This document shows positions 14,479-23,493 of a stretch of 64,000 nt of DNA, piece by piece. Origin of the DNA: Polyangiaceae bacterium (lineage in GTDB: Bacteria > Myxococcota_A > Polyangia > Polyangiales > Polyangiaceae); NCBI GenBank assembly GCA_019637295.1, contig JAHBVX010000019.1, positions 1-64,000 on the forward strand, in the 5' to 3' direction. The number at the start of each line of letters is the position of its first letter. Position 1 is the stretch's first letter. The notes beneath the pieces are model-generated. The model was not told the DNA's origin and ran no database searches. It saw nothing but the letters and a program-made list of their open reading frames with translations. The position numbers and the translations under genes were made by a program.

Positions 14479-14691
14479 ACCTCACCCGCGACCAGCTCGA
14501 GGAGAGAGGCACACCCATGTCCGACAACAAGCCCGACACCAAGGCCCAGGCGAAGCCTGAGCTCAAGCCTGACTCGCAGCGGTTCACGCCCGAGTCGCTC
14601 CCCAAGGAGAAGCCCAAGAGCAAGGCAAAGCCCGCGGCCCCCACCTCCGAGCCCGAGCCCCGCAACCTCACCCGCGACCAGCTCGAGGAGA
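14479..14691 (+). repeat. 27-bp direct repeat: leader copy 14479-14505, in-gene copy 14665-14691
   Basis: The two segments are identical over 27 bp, 186 bp apart, with weaker similarity extending upstream on both sides. The in-gene copy encodes 'LTRDQLEE' in the gene at 14517. The leader copy supplies that gene's purine-rich Shine-Dalgarno (GAGGAGAGAGG) and sits just after the tRNA. It looks like a small tandem-type duplication or a leftover of recombination at the 3' edge of the toxin/tRNA cassette. Confidence 0.8.
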
Positions 14692-14780
14692 CGCACTACG
14701 CGCGCTTTCGCGCCGAAGGTCTCGGCGAGTCTGAAGCTCGCGGACGAGCGCGCATTCGAGCCCGAGAGCAATGCGGCTGA
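14517..14780 (+). CDS. Small Lys/Pro-rich phage protein (87 aa)
   Basis: Residues 1-50 are disordered, dominated by Lys, Pro and Glu. Residues 50-87 are a charged helix containing 'LTRDQLEETHYARFRAEGLG'. The ATG has a strong GAGGAGAGAGG upstream. It lies between the tRNA and the protease/scaffold gene and overlaps the latter by 10 bp. It may be a head accessory or scaffold-like protein. No family is recognised. Confidence 0.65.
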   Translation: MSDNKPDTKAQAKPELKPDSQRFTPESLPKEKPKSKAKPAAPTSEPEPRNLTRDQLEETHYARFRAEGLGESEARGRARIRAREQCG

Positions 14781-15727
14781 AACTCTTCGACGGGCTGCTG
14801 CTGGCGCTACCGGCCGGCGATCCGCCGACCGAGCTGCGCATCCTGGCGAACGGCGTGACCGAGACCTCGAAGGGCAAGGTCCTCTTCGACGCCCAGGCCG
14901 GCGAGCTCGTGATGAAGGAGTTCAGCGCGCACGGCCAAGACCTCCTGCCCTTCGACGTGGGTCACGGAATGTTCAACCCCTTCAGCCCGCCGGACGGACA
15001 CAAGGCGGCCGGCTGGTTCCGGCCCGAAGTGCGCAGCGACGGACTGTGGGCGAGCGACATCGAGTGGACCGAGATGGGCGACAGCTCCTTGCGCAAGCGG
15101 GAGTTCCGTTTCTTCAGCCCGGCGCTGCTCCAGGAACGCTCCAGCGGGCGCATCAGCCAGTTGCTCAACATCGCACTTACCAACCTGCCTGCGACAAAGG
15201 GCCAACGCCCCCTGGTCGCCCATGCCGCGGGGGAGCCCGCACGAGGACACACAACCATGGAAGAACTGTTGAAACTGCTCGGCGTCTCGACCGAGTCCGC
15301 GGGGCTAGCCCGCATCACCGAGCTGCTCAGGCTGAGCGGCGAGTTGCGCAGCGTCACCGGGGCGAGCGATGACGCCGCCGCCATCGTCGCTGTGCGTGGA
15401 TTGAAGGACCAGTCGGTGAAGCTGGCGCAACAGGTCGCCACGATGCAGGCCGAGAAGCTCGCCGACCAGCGGGCCGGCGTGATCGCCCGCCTCAGCCAGG
15501 AGGGGAAGCTGCCGCCGGCGCTGCACGCTTGGGCACAGACCCAGACGCTCGAGAGCCTCGAGGCTTTCGCCCATGGGATGCCCGCTCTGCACACCACTGC
15601 CGCGGCACCGGTCCCCGCCGGCGGTGCGGTGGTCACCCTCTCCGCCGAGGAGCGTGAAGTCGCTCGTCAGCTCGGCGTCGACCCGAACACCATTCTCGAA
15701 GAGAAGCGCCGCGCTTCCGGCGCGTGA
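14771..15727 (+). CDS. Mu gpI-like head maturation protease/scaffold (318 aa)
   Basis: The N-terminal half (about 1-160) resembles the Mu I protein (phage protease family): 'LPFDVGHGMFNPFSPPDGHK' with a candidate active-site His, then 'AAGWFRPEV' and 'EFRFFSPALL'. The C-terminal half (from about Met163, 15257) is helical and Ala/Gln/Glu-rich, like a scaffold, ending in 'VARQLGVDPNTILEEKRR'. In Mu the scaffold is also made separately from an internal start, and ATG 15257 could serve here. It sits just upstream of the decoration and capsid genes, as expected. Confidence 0.85.
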   Translation: MRLKLFDGLLLALPAGDPPTELRILANGVTETSKGKVLFDAQAGELVMKEFSAHGQDLLPFDVGHGMFNPFSPPDGHKAAGWFRPEVRSDGLWASDIEWTEMGDSSLRKREFRFFSPALLQERSSGRISQLLNIALTNLPATKGQRPLVAHAAGEPARGHTTMEELLKLLGVSTESAGLARITELLRLSGELRSVTGASDDAAAIVAVRGLKDQSVKLAQQVATMQAEKLADQRAGVIARLSQEGKLPPALHAWAQTQTLESLEAFAHGMPALHTTAAAPVPAGGAVVTLSAEEREVARQLGVDPNTILEEKRRASGA

Positions 15728-15739
15728 AGGAGCTGACCC

Positions 15740-16162
15740 ATGGCACTGTCTGACGACAAGGACGTTACGGAGCTCGACTCGAGCTTCTCGATGGAGCACG
15801 CATTGGCGGGCACAGATTCCACCCAGTACTACCGAGGCGGTTTGGTCTGCATCAAGGGCAGCACCGGCAAGGTGGTCAAGGGGGCGGTCGCCGCGGACCT
15901 GACCCCCATTGGACGCTGCGAGGAGCGGATCCTGACTGGCAGCTCGACCACCCACAAGGTCAAGGCCCGCAGCGGCATCTTCCTCTTCAAGAACTCGTCC
16001 GCCGGTGATGCCATCGCAGCCACCGAGATCGGCAAGGACTGCTACATCGTCGACGACGAGACCGTAGCAAAGACCAGCGACACCGCCGCCCGAAGCGCCG
16101 CGGGTAAGGTCTACGACGTCACCTCGGCTGGCGTGTGGGTCGCCGTCCGGTTCCCCCTGTGA
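15740..16162 (+). CDS. Head decoration/cement-like protein (140 aa)
   Basis: This small beta-rich protein lies between the scaffold and major capsid genes. Segments such as 'YYRGGLVCIKGSTGKVVKG', 'GIFLFKNSSAGDAIAATEIG' and 'CYIVDDETVAKT' match the style of DUF2190/decoration proteins that stabilise capsids. AAGGAG lies upstream of the ATG. The assignment is by resemblance and position. Confidence 0.7.
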   Translation: MALSDDKDVTELDSSFSMEHALAGTDSTQYYRGGLVCIKGSTGKVVKGAVAADLTPIGRCEERILTGSSTTHKVKARSGIFLFKNSSAGDAIAATEIGKDCYIVDDETVAKTSDTAARSAAGKVYDVTSAGVWVAVRFPL

Positions 16163-16183
16163 GGCTGAAGGAGCACTGATATC

Positions 16184-17071
16184 ATGATCATCACGCCTGC
16201 GACCATCGCTGCACTGCAGACCACGTTCTCGTCCATCTACCGCTCGGCCTGGGACGCCACGGTGGACTGGGGTTCGAGAGTGGCGACTACCGTGCCCAGC
16301 TCCACTCGGAGCAACACCTACGGCTGGATGAAACGCCTGCCGAGCTTGCGCAAGTGGCTCGGCCCGCGACTCATCCAGAACCTCTCCGCCCACAAGTACG
16401 AGCTCACCAACGAGCCGTACGAGCTGACCGTGGGGGTGGACCGGGACGACATCGAGGACGACAACCTCGGGGTCTACAACCCGATCATCGGCGATATGGC
16501 ACGGAGCGCCCGCAAGTGGCCCGACCAGCTCCTGAAGACGATCCTACAGGGTGGCACCTCCGGGCTCGGATTCGATGGGGTGGCCTTCTTCGCGTCGACC
16601 CACGCGCTCGACCCGGCCGGCAACCAGTCGAACAACTTCACGGGCACGGCCCTCTCGGATGTGAACTTCGGGTCGGTCCGAGCTGCCATGGGCTCGTACA
16701 AAGGCGAGGATGGCGAGCCGCTGGGGGTCATGCCTCAGCTGCTCATCGTGCCGCCGCAGCTCGAGGACACGGCCAACAAGCTCGTGACCGCCGAGTACGG
16801 CGCGAATGGGGCGACCAACGTCCAGCGCGGTCAGGCTAGTGTGCTCGTCATCCCCGAGCTCGCCAACCAGGCCACCACCTGGTACCTCGCGGACGTCAGC
16901 CGTCCGATCAAGCCGCTCATCTTCCAGAACCGCAAGGCGCCGGAGATGGTGAGCAAGACTGCGCCCACGGACGACAACGTTTTCCATCAGCGCCAGTTCC
17001 TCTGGGGAGTGGATGCGCGCGGAGCGGCCGGCTACGGCCCGTGGTTCCTGATGGCCCGAGCCATCGCCTGA
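16184..17071 (+). CDS. Major capsid protein, Mu gpT-like (295 aa)
   Basis: The sequence matches the Mu major head subunit family: N-terminal 'AALQTTFSSIYRSAWDA', 'YGWMKRLPSLRKWLGPR', the 'YELTVGVDRDDIEDDNLGVY' E-loop-like region, and the C-terminal 'FQNRKAPEMVSKTAPTDDNV' plus 'LWGVDARGAAGYGPWFLM'. The length is typical. AAGGAG precedes the ATG. It forms the icosahedral shell and follows the decoration gene. Confidence 0.93.
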   Translation: MIITPATIAALQTTFSSIYRSAWDATVDWGSRVATTVPSSTRSNTYGWMKRLPSLRKWLGPRLIQNLSAHKYELTNEPYELTVGVDRDDIEDDNLGVYNPIIGDMARSARKWPDQLLKTILQGGTSGLGFDGVAFFASTHALDPAGNQSNNFTGTALSDVNFGSVRAAMGSYKGEDGEPLGVMPQLLIVPPQLEDTANKLVTAEYGANGATNVQRGQASVLVIPELANQATTWYLADVSRPIKPLIFQNRKAPEMVSKTAPTDDNVFHQRQFLWGVDARGAAGYGPWFLMARAIA

Positions 17072-17081
17072 GGAGCACTGA

Positions 17082-17501
17082 GTGGCCCGATACGCGAGCG
17101 TCGACGACATCGAGCGTATCGGGCTGCCACCCGCCGCCACCGTCGACATCGACCCCGAGGTGCTCGAGGGACACCTCGACACAGCGAGCGGGAAGATCGA
17201 CACGTACCTGCGCAGCAACTACCGGCTGCCGCTGAGCCAGCCGTATCCGCAGGAAATCGTGGACGCCGCCGCTCGCATCGCGGCGTACACGTTCCTCGTC
17301 TGGCGGGGCTTCAATCCCGACTCGTACGACGCGAACTTCCGGGACCTGTACCTGGACCTCGTCGGCCGGCCCGGACAATCGGGCTGGCTCGACAAGCTGG
17401 CGGCTGGCAAGGTCCACCTCGCGGCCACCGCCGACGCCACACCGAACTACCGAGAGGGCCGCGCGCGCGTGGCCAGTGCGCGCAGGCGGGGATGGGACTG
17501 A
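17082..17501 (+). CDS. Head-tail connector, Mu gp36-like (DUF1320) (139 aa)
   Basis: DUF1320 proteins follow gpT in Mu-like phages and join head and tail. The sequence has the N-terminal 'YASVDDIERIGLPPAA', helical 'HLDTASGKIDTYLRSNYRLP' and 'IVDAAARIAAYTFL'. The GTG start at 17082 lies behind GGAG. It overlaps the next gene by 10 bp. Confidence 0.85.
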   Translation: MARYASVDDIERIGLPPAATVDIDPEVLEGHLDTASGKIDTYLRSNYRLPLSQPYPQEIVDAAARIAAYTFLVWRGFNPDSYDANFRDLYLDLVGRPGQSGWLDKLAAGKVHLAATADATPNYREGRARVASARRRGWD

Positions 17502-17901
17502 AGGGCGACACGGCTCAGCTGAAGCGCATCGCCCGGAAGGTCCGGGACGCCTTCGGGCCGGACGGGATGCGGGGTCTCAGCCGCAACCTCGCCGAGGAGA
17601 CGGTCGAGCTCATCCGCGAGGGGTTTGACCGCCAAGGCGACCCGTATGGCCGGGGGTGGGCGCCGCTGAAGGCGCGGGCAGGACGAATCCTGCAAGACAC
17701 CGGCCTACTACGGCGCTTCAAGCCCACGCACGTCACGGTGCGGGGGTTCACTGTCTCCTCCGGCGCCCCCTACGGCCCGTTTCACCAGTCGGGAACCTCC
17801 CGCATGCCCGCGCGCAAGATGGTGCCTGACGGCGGGATGCCCGCGCGCTGGATGCAGCGCCTGGAGCGCATCGCCAGGGGATACTTGAAAGCGAGACTGC
17901 A

Positions 17902-17905
<4 letters not shown>
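17492..17905 (+). CDS. Virion morphogenesis protein, Mu gpG/tail-completion family (137 aa)
   Basis: This basic protein carries the family signature 'GFDRQGDPYGRGWAPLKAR' followed by 'LQDTGLLRR', 'VSSGAPYGPFHQSGTSRMPA' and 'RKMVPDGGMPARW'. Members complete the head-tail joint. It is coupled on both sides, by a 10-bp overlap upstream and a GTGA overlap downstream. Confidence 0.87.
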
Positions 17906-18443
<538 letters not shown>

Positions 18444-18447
<4 letters not shown>

Positions 18448-18689
18448 GCAAGAAGAACGAAGAGCATACGACACGGGAGCCGGACGGCACGCTCGAACAG
18501 CACGCGCGCGAGCAACTGGGTGTGGCCTTCGACCCCGGTGGAAGGATTGTCCACCGACCCGGGAAGGCGGCCGAGGAAGCGCTGGTTGCCGGGCTGCGAG
18601 CGCGCCGCGGCGGAGCGGTGGGGCAGGTGCTCTCCGCGCAGGCCTTCGCCCGTGAGCTCGCATCGCTACGCCAGATGGAGATCCGATGA
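18444..18689 (+). CDS. Small phage tail-region protein (81 aa)
   Basis: The ATG at 18444 overlaps the preceding stop (ATGA), and its own TGA overlaps the sheath gene start, so it is translated within the coupled tail operon. It is a charged N-terminus followed by a helical Ala/Arg region ('AEEALVAGLRARRGG'). Many Mu-like phages have a short gene (DUF2635 type) here. The match is by position and size only. Confidence 0.65.
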
Positions 18690-20116
18690 GCAACCCCGAC
18701 GTCGTAATCAGCCTGGTCGACAACGCCTCGGCCATCATCCCGTCTCTGACCGTGGACACGCATCTGAAGATCGGCGCGTGCTCGCTGGGGACCGCCAACG
18801 CCATCTACTCGTTCACTCGCGAGGAGGATGTGCGTGCCGAGCTCGGCGCGGGGCCGCTGGTCGAAGCAGGCATCGATTCCCTGAAGGTCGCGGGCGGTCC
18901 CGTGTTCCTCCAGAAGGTGAATGCGAGCGTGGCCGGGGCGAGCGGCTCCGTCACGCAGTCTGGCGGGGGTCCGCTATTGACCGTCACGGGCGCGAGCGTG
19001 GACGACTTCCAGGGCATCGTACACATCACGAAGGGTGGGGCCGTGGGCACCGCGGAGTTCCAATACTCTCTGGATGGTGGTGACACGTGGAGCGCGACGA
19101 TCGTGACAGCCGCGTCCTACCCGGTACCAGGCAGCGGGGTGACCCTCGGGTTCCCGGCCGGGACGTATGTGCTCGGCGAGACCTACGCCTGGACGAGTTC
19201 CGCCCCCTACTACGTCGCGGATGACCTCAACGCGGCCTTCGCCGCCCTGTGGACGGACCCACGGGAGTGGCTCTTCGCCCATGTCATCGGCAAGGCGGGC
19301 TCAGCCGCGGACAGCGCGAGCATGGTCGCGGTGGTCCAGTCCCAGCTCGACAACGCGGTCGCCACGAAGTACCGGTACACCGAGGCCATCGTAGAGATGG
19401 CGGACGTGTCGGACGGCGATCTGGGCGCGGCCTTCGCCGCCGTGGTAGCGCCGCGCGTGATGGCCGCCGCGGGCTACTGCGAGCTGCTCAGCGGCGTGTC
19501 CGGGCGCTACTACAAGCGTCCTGCGGCCTGGCCGGTCGCGAGCCGTGCCGCGAAGGTCGCGCGCGCCCCCCGCGTCGGCATCGCTACCCACCTCGGGCGC
19601 ACCCGGCCGGACGGGCGAGGCGGCGCCCTGCAGCACATCCGCCCCGTGGACGGCTTGTACCGGGACGAGGAGCGCACCCCGGGTCTGGACGCGCTGCGGT
19701 TCACCACGTTGCGGACCATCGTCGGCAAGGCCGGCTACTTCGTCACCCGACCTCGCATGATGGCTGCGTCGGGGAGCGACTTCGGCTTCTGGCACGACCG
19801 TCTGGTCATCGACAAGGCCTGCCGCATCATGCGCGCGAAGCTGCTCGACTACCTGAACGATGACGTGGAGACGAAGTCCAACGGCACGATCGACGAGCTG
19901 GCGGCACGGCGCATCGAAGGCGACATCTACGCGGCGCTGCGGGACCTCATGGTCGCGGCCGAGAACGTCGTCACCGCCACGGCGACGATCGACCGCGCCA
20001 ACGTCATGAGCACGACCAACAAGCTCCGCGGGGACGTCCGGCTTCGCAAGCGGAGCTACCTCGAGAACATTGACTTTTCGATCGGCTTCGAGGTGCCGAT
20101 CCAGTCGGCAGCGTGA
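18686..20116 (+). CDS. Contractile tail sheath protein (476 aa)
   Basis: Sheath signatures are present: N-terminal 'VVISLVDNASAIIPSLTVDT', an inserted beta domain (about 80-170), and the conserved C-terminus 'FGFWHDRLVIDKACRIMRAK' and 'ARRIEGDIYAALRDLM'. The C-terminal 'DVRLRKRSYLENIDFSIGFE' is the strand exchanged between subunits. The family resembles DUF2586 sheaths. It establishes a contractile (myovirus-type) tail and is followed by the tube gene. Confidence 0.9.
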   Translation: MSNPDVVISLVDNASAIIPSLTVDTHLKIGACSLGTANAIYSFTREEDVRAELGAGPLVEAGIDSLKVAGGPVFLQKVNASVAGASGSVTQSGGGPLLTVTGASVDDFQGIVHITKGGAVGTAEFQYSLDGGDTWSATIVTAASYPVPGSGVTLGFPAGTYVLGETYAWTSSAPYYVADDLNAAFAALWTDPREWLFAHVIGKAGSAADSASMVAVVQSQLDNAVATKYRYTEAIVEMADVSDGDLGAAFAAVVAPRVMAAAGYCELLSGVSGRYYKRPAAWPVASRAAKVARAPRVGIATHLGRTRPDGRGGALQHIRPVDGLYRDEERTPGLDALRFTTLRTIVGKAGYFVTRPRMMAASGSDFGFWHDRLVIDKACRIMRAKLLDYLNDDVETKSNGTIDELAARRIEGDIYAALRDLMVAAENVVTATATIDRANVMSTTNKLRGDVRLRKRSYLENIDFSIGFEVPIQSAA

Positions 20117-20126
20117 ACGGAGAGCC

Positions 20127-20597
20127 ATGGCGACCACATTCCCCGCGGTGAACGGATTCCACCCAAGCTGGGTGGAGATGAACATCTCCATCCAGGGCGA
20201 GGTCACTCGACTGGTCAAGAGCATCGAGTACAGCAACGCCAAAACGCGCGGCATGGGCCGCGGTCCGGGCACGGGCAAGAAGAAGATCCGGACGCGCGGT
20301 ACATCGGAACCCGAGGCGAGCATCGCGTTCTACGCGCTCGGGTTCCGAGATTTTCGCCGCAAGCTCGCCGAGACCGGAGCAGCGCTGACACCGCCGCGAC
20401 ACTGGCAGGACGTCGAGTTCGACATCACCGTGTCCTACGAGAACCCCGACGGGGACATCGAAACCGATCAGATCGAGCGCTGCCTGGTCAACGAGTGGTC
20501 GAAGAGCTCGGAGGACGATTCGGAGGAGCCCGTCGTCGTGGAGTGCACGCTCGACGTGATGGACGTGCGGCTGGACGGGGATGAGGTGGAGTCGTGA
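20127..20597 (+). CDS. Tail tube protein (156 aa)
   Basis: A small beta-rich protein directly after the sheath. 'HPSWVEMNISIQGEVTRLVK', 'TRGTSEPEASIAFYALGFRD' and 'ERCLVNEWSKSSEDD' fit tail-tube proteins of Mu-like phages. ATG 20127 has CGGAGAG upstream. The stop overlaps the chaperone gene start (GTGA). Confidence 0.8.
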   Translation: MATTFPAVNGFHPSWVEMNISIQGEVTRLVKSIEYSNAKTRGMGRGPGTGKKKIRTRGTSEPEASIAFYALGFRDFRRKLAETGAALTPPRHWQDVEFDITVSYENPDGDIETDQIERCLVNEWSKSSEDDSEEPVVVECTLDVMDVRLDGDEVES

Positions 20598-20914
20598 TTC
20601 CCGAGGGCCGTATCGCGGAGCTGAAGGAGCACCACGGCCGGCTCTGGCTGGAGACCACCGACGACGGTGACGAGGTCGTCGTGCGCGCGCCCAAGCGGGT
20701 GGAGCTTGCGCGTTTCATCGACGAGGTCAGCAACGACGACGGATCTCGCGCCGGCGCCATGAAGAAGTTCGTAGAGGCCTGCGTGGTCTACCCGGACGAC
20801 AAGGCCGTGGTGAAGGACATCTTCGAGCGGTGGCCCGGGCTGGTCACCCCGCTACTGACCAAGCTCCGCGAGATGAGTGGAGCGAAGCGCAGCGCCGAGG
20901 GAAAAGAGCTGTAA
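20594..20914 (+). CDS. Tail assembly chaperone, short form (106 aa)
   Basis: An acidic helical protein between tube and tape measure, the invariant place of tail assembly chaperones. The zero-frame product ends at TAA 20912-20914. A perfect G GGA AAA slippery heptamer (20899-20905) lies three codons before the stop in the correct phase, so part of the ribosomes should shift -1 into the frame that continues to 21111. GTG start overlapping the tube stop. Its role is to coat the tape measure during tail assembly. Confidence 0.82.
   Translation: MIPEGRIAELKEHHGRLWLETTDDGDEVVVRAPKRVELARFIDEVSNDDGSRAGAMKKFVEACVVYPDDKAVVKDIFERWPGLVTPLLTKLREMSGAKRSAEGKEL
20899..20905 (+). promoter_or_regulatory. Programmed -1 frameshift site (G GGA AAA)
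   Basis: Zero-frame codons run GAG GGA AAA GAG CTG TAA. Slippage of one base at GGGAAAA lets both tRNAs re-pair, giving GGG AAA AGA GCT in the -1 frame. The motif, its phase and the gene position match the G/GT frameshift of lambda-like and many myophage tail genes. A downstream stimulatory structure was not modelled. Confidence 0.8.
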
Positions 20915-21111
20915 GCCTGCTGAAGCGCGCGCGTGCCGACCTCCTGGAGGCGGCCTACGCGCTGCTCGCGTTTCAGCGAGGCGACGACGGGGACGACGCG
21001 TTGACAGGCGCGCTATTGACTGCCGAGCACTACGCGATCATGCGGGTCGGGAAGACCAGGAAGACCGATGGTAAAGTTCGAGCTCGAACTCGACGCCGAC
21101 GACGCGGTTGA
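20905..21111 (+). CDS. Frameshift extension of the tail assembly chaperone (T domain, about 68 aa)
   Basis: This -1 frame begins after the slippery site and reads 'RAVSLLKRARADLLEAAYAL', then 'LTGALLTAEHYAIMR', ending in an Arg-rich tail at 21111. It has no convincing start of its own near 20905, which supports production as a fusion to the upstream chaperone. The T part normally contacts the tape measure protein. It overlaps the tape-measure start by 44 bp. Confidence 0.75.
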   Translation, partial: RAVSLLKRARADLLEAAYALLAFQRGDDGDDALTGALLTAEHYAIMRVGKTRKTDGKVRARTRRRRRG

Positions 21112-22849
21112 CGCCGTCCATGAGCTAACCGGAGGCCTCGACGACATGCTCGAGTCGCTGGGGATGGGCGGCAAGGAGCTGGACGCGTTTGTGCGGGACT
21201 TCAGGAAGCTGCAGCAACCGGCCAAAGACTTGCAGGCTATGAGCGGAAAGAAGTCCGGGGATGCCTTCGGCTTCGCGGGGGGGATCGCGGGCGGGGTCAT
21301 GCTGGCGGACGTCATCAAGAACGTCGCCTCCGCCGCCTTCAACGCGGCCAAGCAGCTCGTTGTGCTCGGCTTGAAGGCCGCCGCCGCTTTCACGGGCGCG
21401 GTGGCGGGCGCCGCGATGTTCCGCGAGAAAACGGTCCTCGCCCTGGGTGTGCTCAGGGGCGGAGGGATCTCCGGCGGGACGAAGGAGTTCGCGAAGATCA
21501 AGGACATCGCCATCGAGCTCGGTGTGCCACTGGATGATGCAGCGAAGCAGTTCCAGAAGCTCGCCGCCATGCAGTTCTCGCCGAAGGAAGCGGAGAGGTT
21601 CTTCCGGCGGATGCAGGACCTGCGGGCCATCGGTGCAGACGCGCAGCAGGTCGAGGGGGCCATGACGGCACTGACGCAGATCAAGAGCATGGGTACCCTC
21701 CGAGGCGGCGAGTTGATGCAGCTCGCAAACGCCGGTGTGAGCCTGGAACTGGTCTACAAGGAGCTCGAGAAGCAGACCGGCAAGACCCGCGAAGAGGTCA
21801 TGGCCATGCAACAGGCGGGGAAGATTACGGCGGAGATGGGTCTGGACGCCATTGAGAAGGCGATCGGGAAGAAGGCCGGAGGTAAGGGGGCCGGCCAGGC
21901 GGCGGCGGAGTTCATGGACACGACACTGAGCGGGATGATTCAGCGCGTGCAGAACTTCAAGTCCATCCTCCTGGACGACATTGCGGAGAAACTCGGCCCC
22001 GAGCTCAAGGCCGTCAAGCCGATGCTGGACGACATCATGAAGGCCCTGCGCAGCGACGAGGCCAAAGCCGTCATCGGTGAGATCGCCGGTGGCTTCCGGC
22101 TCCTCCTTGGCACGGTCCAGAAGGCATGGCCGCTGGTCAAGGCCTTCGCCGCCGGGTTCGCGAGTGAGTTCAAGACGATCTGGGGTGCTTTCAGCAAGTT
22201 TTCCGACGGCTTGTCGAAGGCCTTCGGCGGGGACAACAAGCAGGGCTTCGATGACCTCATCACCGCGGTCACGATGTTCGCCCGGGTGCTGGCGCATGCG
22301 GTTGGCTTCTTGCTGTTCCTGGGGATGGTCGCGGGAATGGTAGCGTCCGGCGTCGCGAAGGTTTGGTCCACTCTTCTGAGCCTGGCGATGCGCTTCTACG
22401 AGCTCGCCGGCAACTTTCGGGCTGCCGCTGGCTCGCTGGGCAAGGCCATCGTCGACGGCATCGTAGGCGGCATCACAGGCGGAGTCGGCAGGGTTGTGGC
22501 CGCCGTGCGCGGGCTGGGGACCGCAGCGATCGGCTCCGGCGAGAAGACCCTGGGCATCGCTTCGCCCTCCAAGGAATTCGACTGGATCGGGGACATGACG
22601 GCCGAGGGATTTGTAGGCAGCATCGACGCCTCCATCCCGGCGGCGAACGACGTGATGGCTGAGATGGTCGCGCCGCCGGCGCCGCCGGCGCCGGCGTCTG
22701 TCTCGGCGGGCCCGTCGCAGAGCAACACCATCCACATCAACATCCACGTCTCGGGTACCGATGCCACCCCAGAGGGGATCGCGGAGGCGATGCGCCGCGA
22801 GTGGGAGTCGCTGGAGGAGCGCCGCGCAATCGAACGCGGTGCGGCGTGA
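21068..22849 (+). CDS. Tape measure protein (593 aa)
   Basis: This long helical protein sets tail length. It has an N-terminal coil ('LELDADDAVDAVHELTGG'), hydrophobic glycine-rich segments ('GGIAGGVMLADVIKNVASAA'; 'VGFLLFLGMVAGMVASGV') and the tape-measure domain 'LQQVEGAMTALTQIKSMG'-like region. The C-terminal 'GEKTLGIASPSKEFDWIGDM' is typical of phage tape measures. It is short for a myophage, implying a tail of only modest length. A large antisense frame over it is a composition artefact. Confidence 0.9.
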   Translation: MVKFELELDADDAVDAVHELTGGLDDMLESLGMGGKELDAFVRDFRKLQQPAKDLQAMSGKKSGDAFGFAGGIAGGVMLADVIKNVASAAFNAAKQLVVLGLKAAAAFTGAVAGAAMFREKTVLALGVLRGGGISGGTKEFAKIKDIAIELGVPLDDAAKQFQKLAAMQFSPKEAERFFRRMQDLRAIGADAQQVEGAMTALTQIKSMGTLRGGELMQLANAGVSLELVYKELEKQTGKTREEVMAMQQAGKITAEMGLDAIEKAIGKKAGGKGAGQAAAEFMDTTLSGMIQRVQNFKSILLDDIAEKLGPELKAVKPMLDDIMKALRSDEAKAVIGEIAGGFRLLLGTVQKAWPLVKAFAAGFASEFKTIWGAFSKFSDGLSKAFGGDNKQGFDDLITAVTMFARVLAHAVGFLLFLGMVAGMVASGVAKVWSTLLSLAMRFYELAGNFRAAAGSLGKAIVDGIVGGITGGVGRVVAAVRGLGTAAIGSGEKTLGIASPSKEFDWIGDMTAEGFVGSIDASIPAANDVMAEMVAPPAPPAPASVSAGPSQSNTIHINIHVSGTDATPEGIAEAMRREWESLEERRAIERGAA

Positions 22850-23493
22850 CGACGATTCCACGGATCGACGAGGATCCCGAAAGCTGGGACACGGTCGTCA
22901 TTGGCGGGGTCGTGCTACCCGGAGTGGCAGGTCCCGAGGGAGTGAAGAGCCCGCGGGATCTAGACGTCCAGAAGGCGAAGGGGAAAACGAAGGCGACGGT
23001 CAAGGACAACGGAAACCCGCCGCGCAAGCCCAAGATCGTCTGGCGATTCGACGCCACCGACCCTGTACAGTGGGCGGCGGCGATGCGTGCGATCGATGAG
23101 GTCATCGAGCCGCGCAAGGAGACCAAGACGCTATCTCCAGTGGAGGTCATCCACCCACTGTTCGCGCGTCACCAGATCCGGACGTGCCTCATCCAGGACT
23201 ACGATGGACCGATCATCGAGCATGGCTTGGCGACCGTGACCATCGAGCTGCTCGAGTACGAAAAGCCAAAGCCGGCGGCAGGCATCGGGGGCACCGCGAA
23301 GGGCACGGGCGGATCGCCACCCGAGTACATCCTGGCGCTCCTGCAGCACGAGCTGAATGCTGTGGCGGCAGACCTGCAGTATGCCGCCGCGGCCGGTGAT
23401 GAGCAGGCGCTCCTTGCGCTGGCTGCGAAGAAGCAGGCCATCCTCAACAAGATGGCCAAGCCCTCCTCGAAGGGCCCACAGCAGAACCTCTGA
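22846..23493 (+). CDS. Baseplate-region structural protein (215 aa)
   Basis: The GTG at 22846 overlaps the tape-measure stop. The protein has a beta-rich middle ('KIVWRFDATDPVQWAAAM', 'LIQDYDGPIIEHGLATVTI') and an Ala-rich helical C-terminus. It occupies the place where Mu-like phages encode a tail/baseplate linker (gpN position), but the sequence itself does not decide the family. Confidence 0.6.
   Translation: MTTIPRIDEDPESWDTVVIGGVVLPGVAGPEGVKSPRDLDVQKAKGKTKATVKDNGNPPRKPKIVWRFDATDPVQWAAAMRAIDEVIEPRKETKTLSPVEVIHPLFARHQIRTCLIQDYDGPIIEHGLATVTIELLEYEKPKPAAGIGGTAKGTGGSPPEYILALLQHELNAVAADLQYAAAAGDEQALLALAAKKQAILNKMAKPSSKGPQQNL

Noticed and set aside
14386-15372. A 328-codon frame starting in the tRNA and covering the protease gene
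   Set aside because: It begins inside the tRNA, is Arg/Pro/Ser low-complexity, and competes with two well-supported genes in other frames.
21125-22861. A 578-codon open frame antisense to the tape measure gene
   Set aside because: It reads as His/Leu/Arg-rich low-complexity sequence, has no recognisable motif and mirrors the strong codon bias of the tape measure gene on the other strand.
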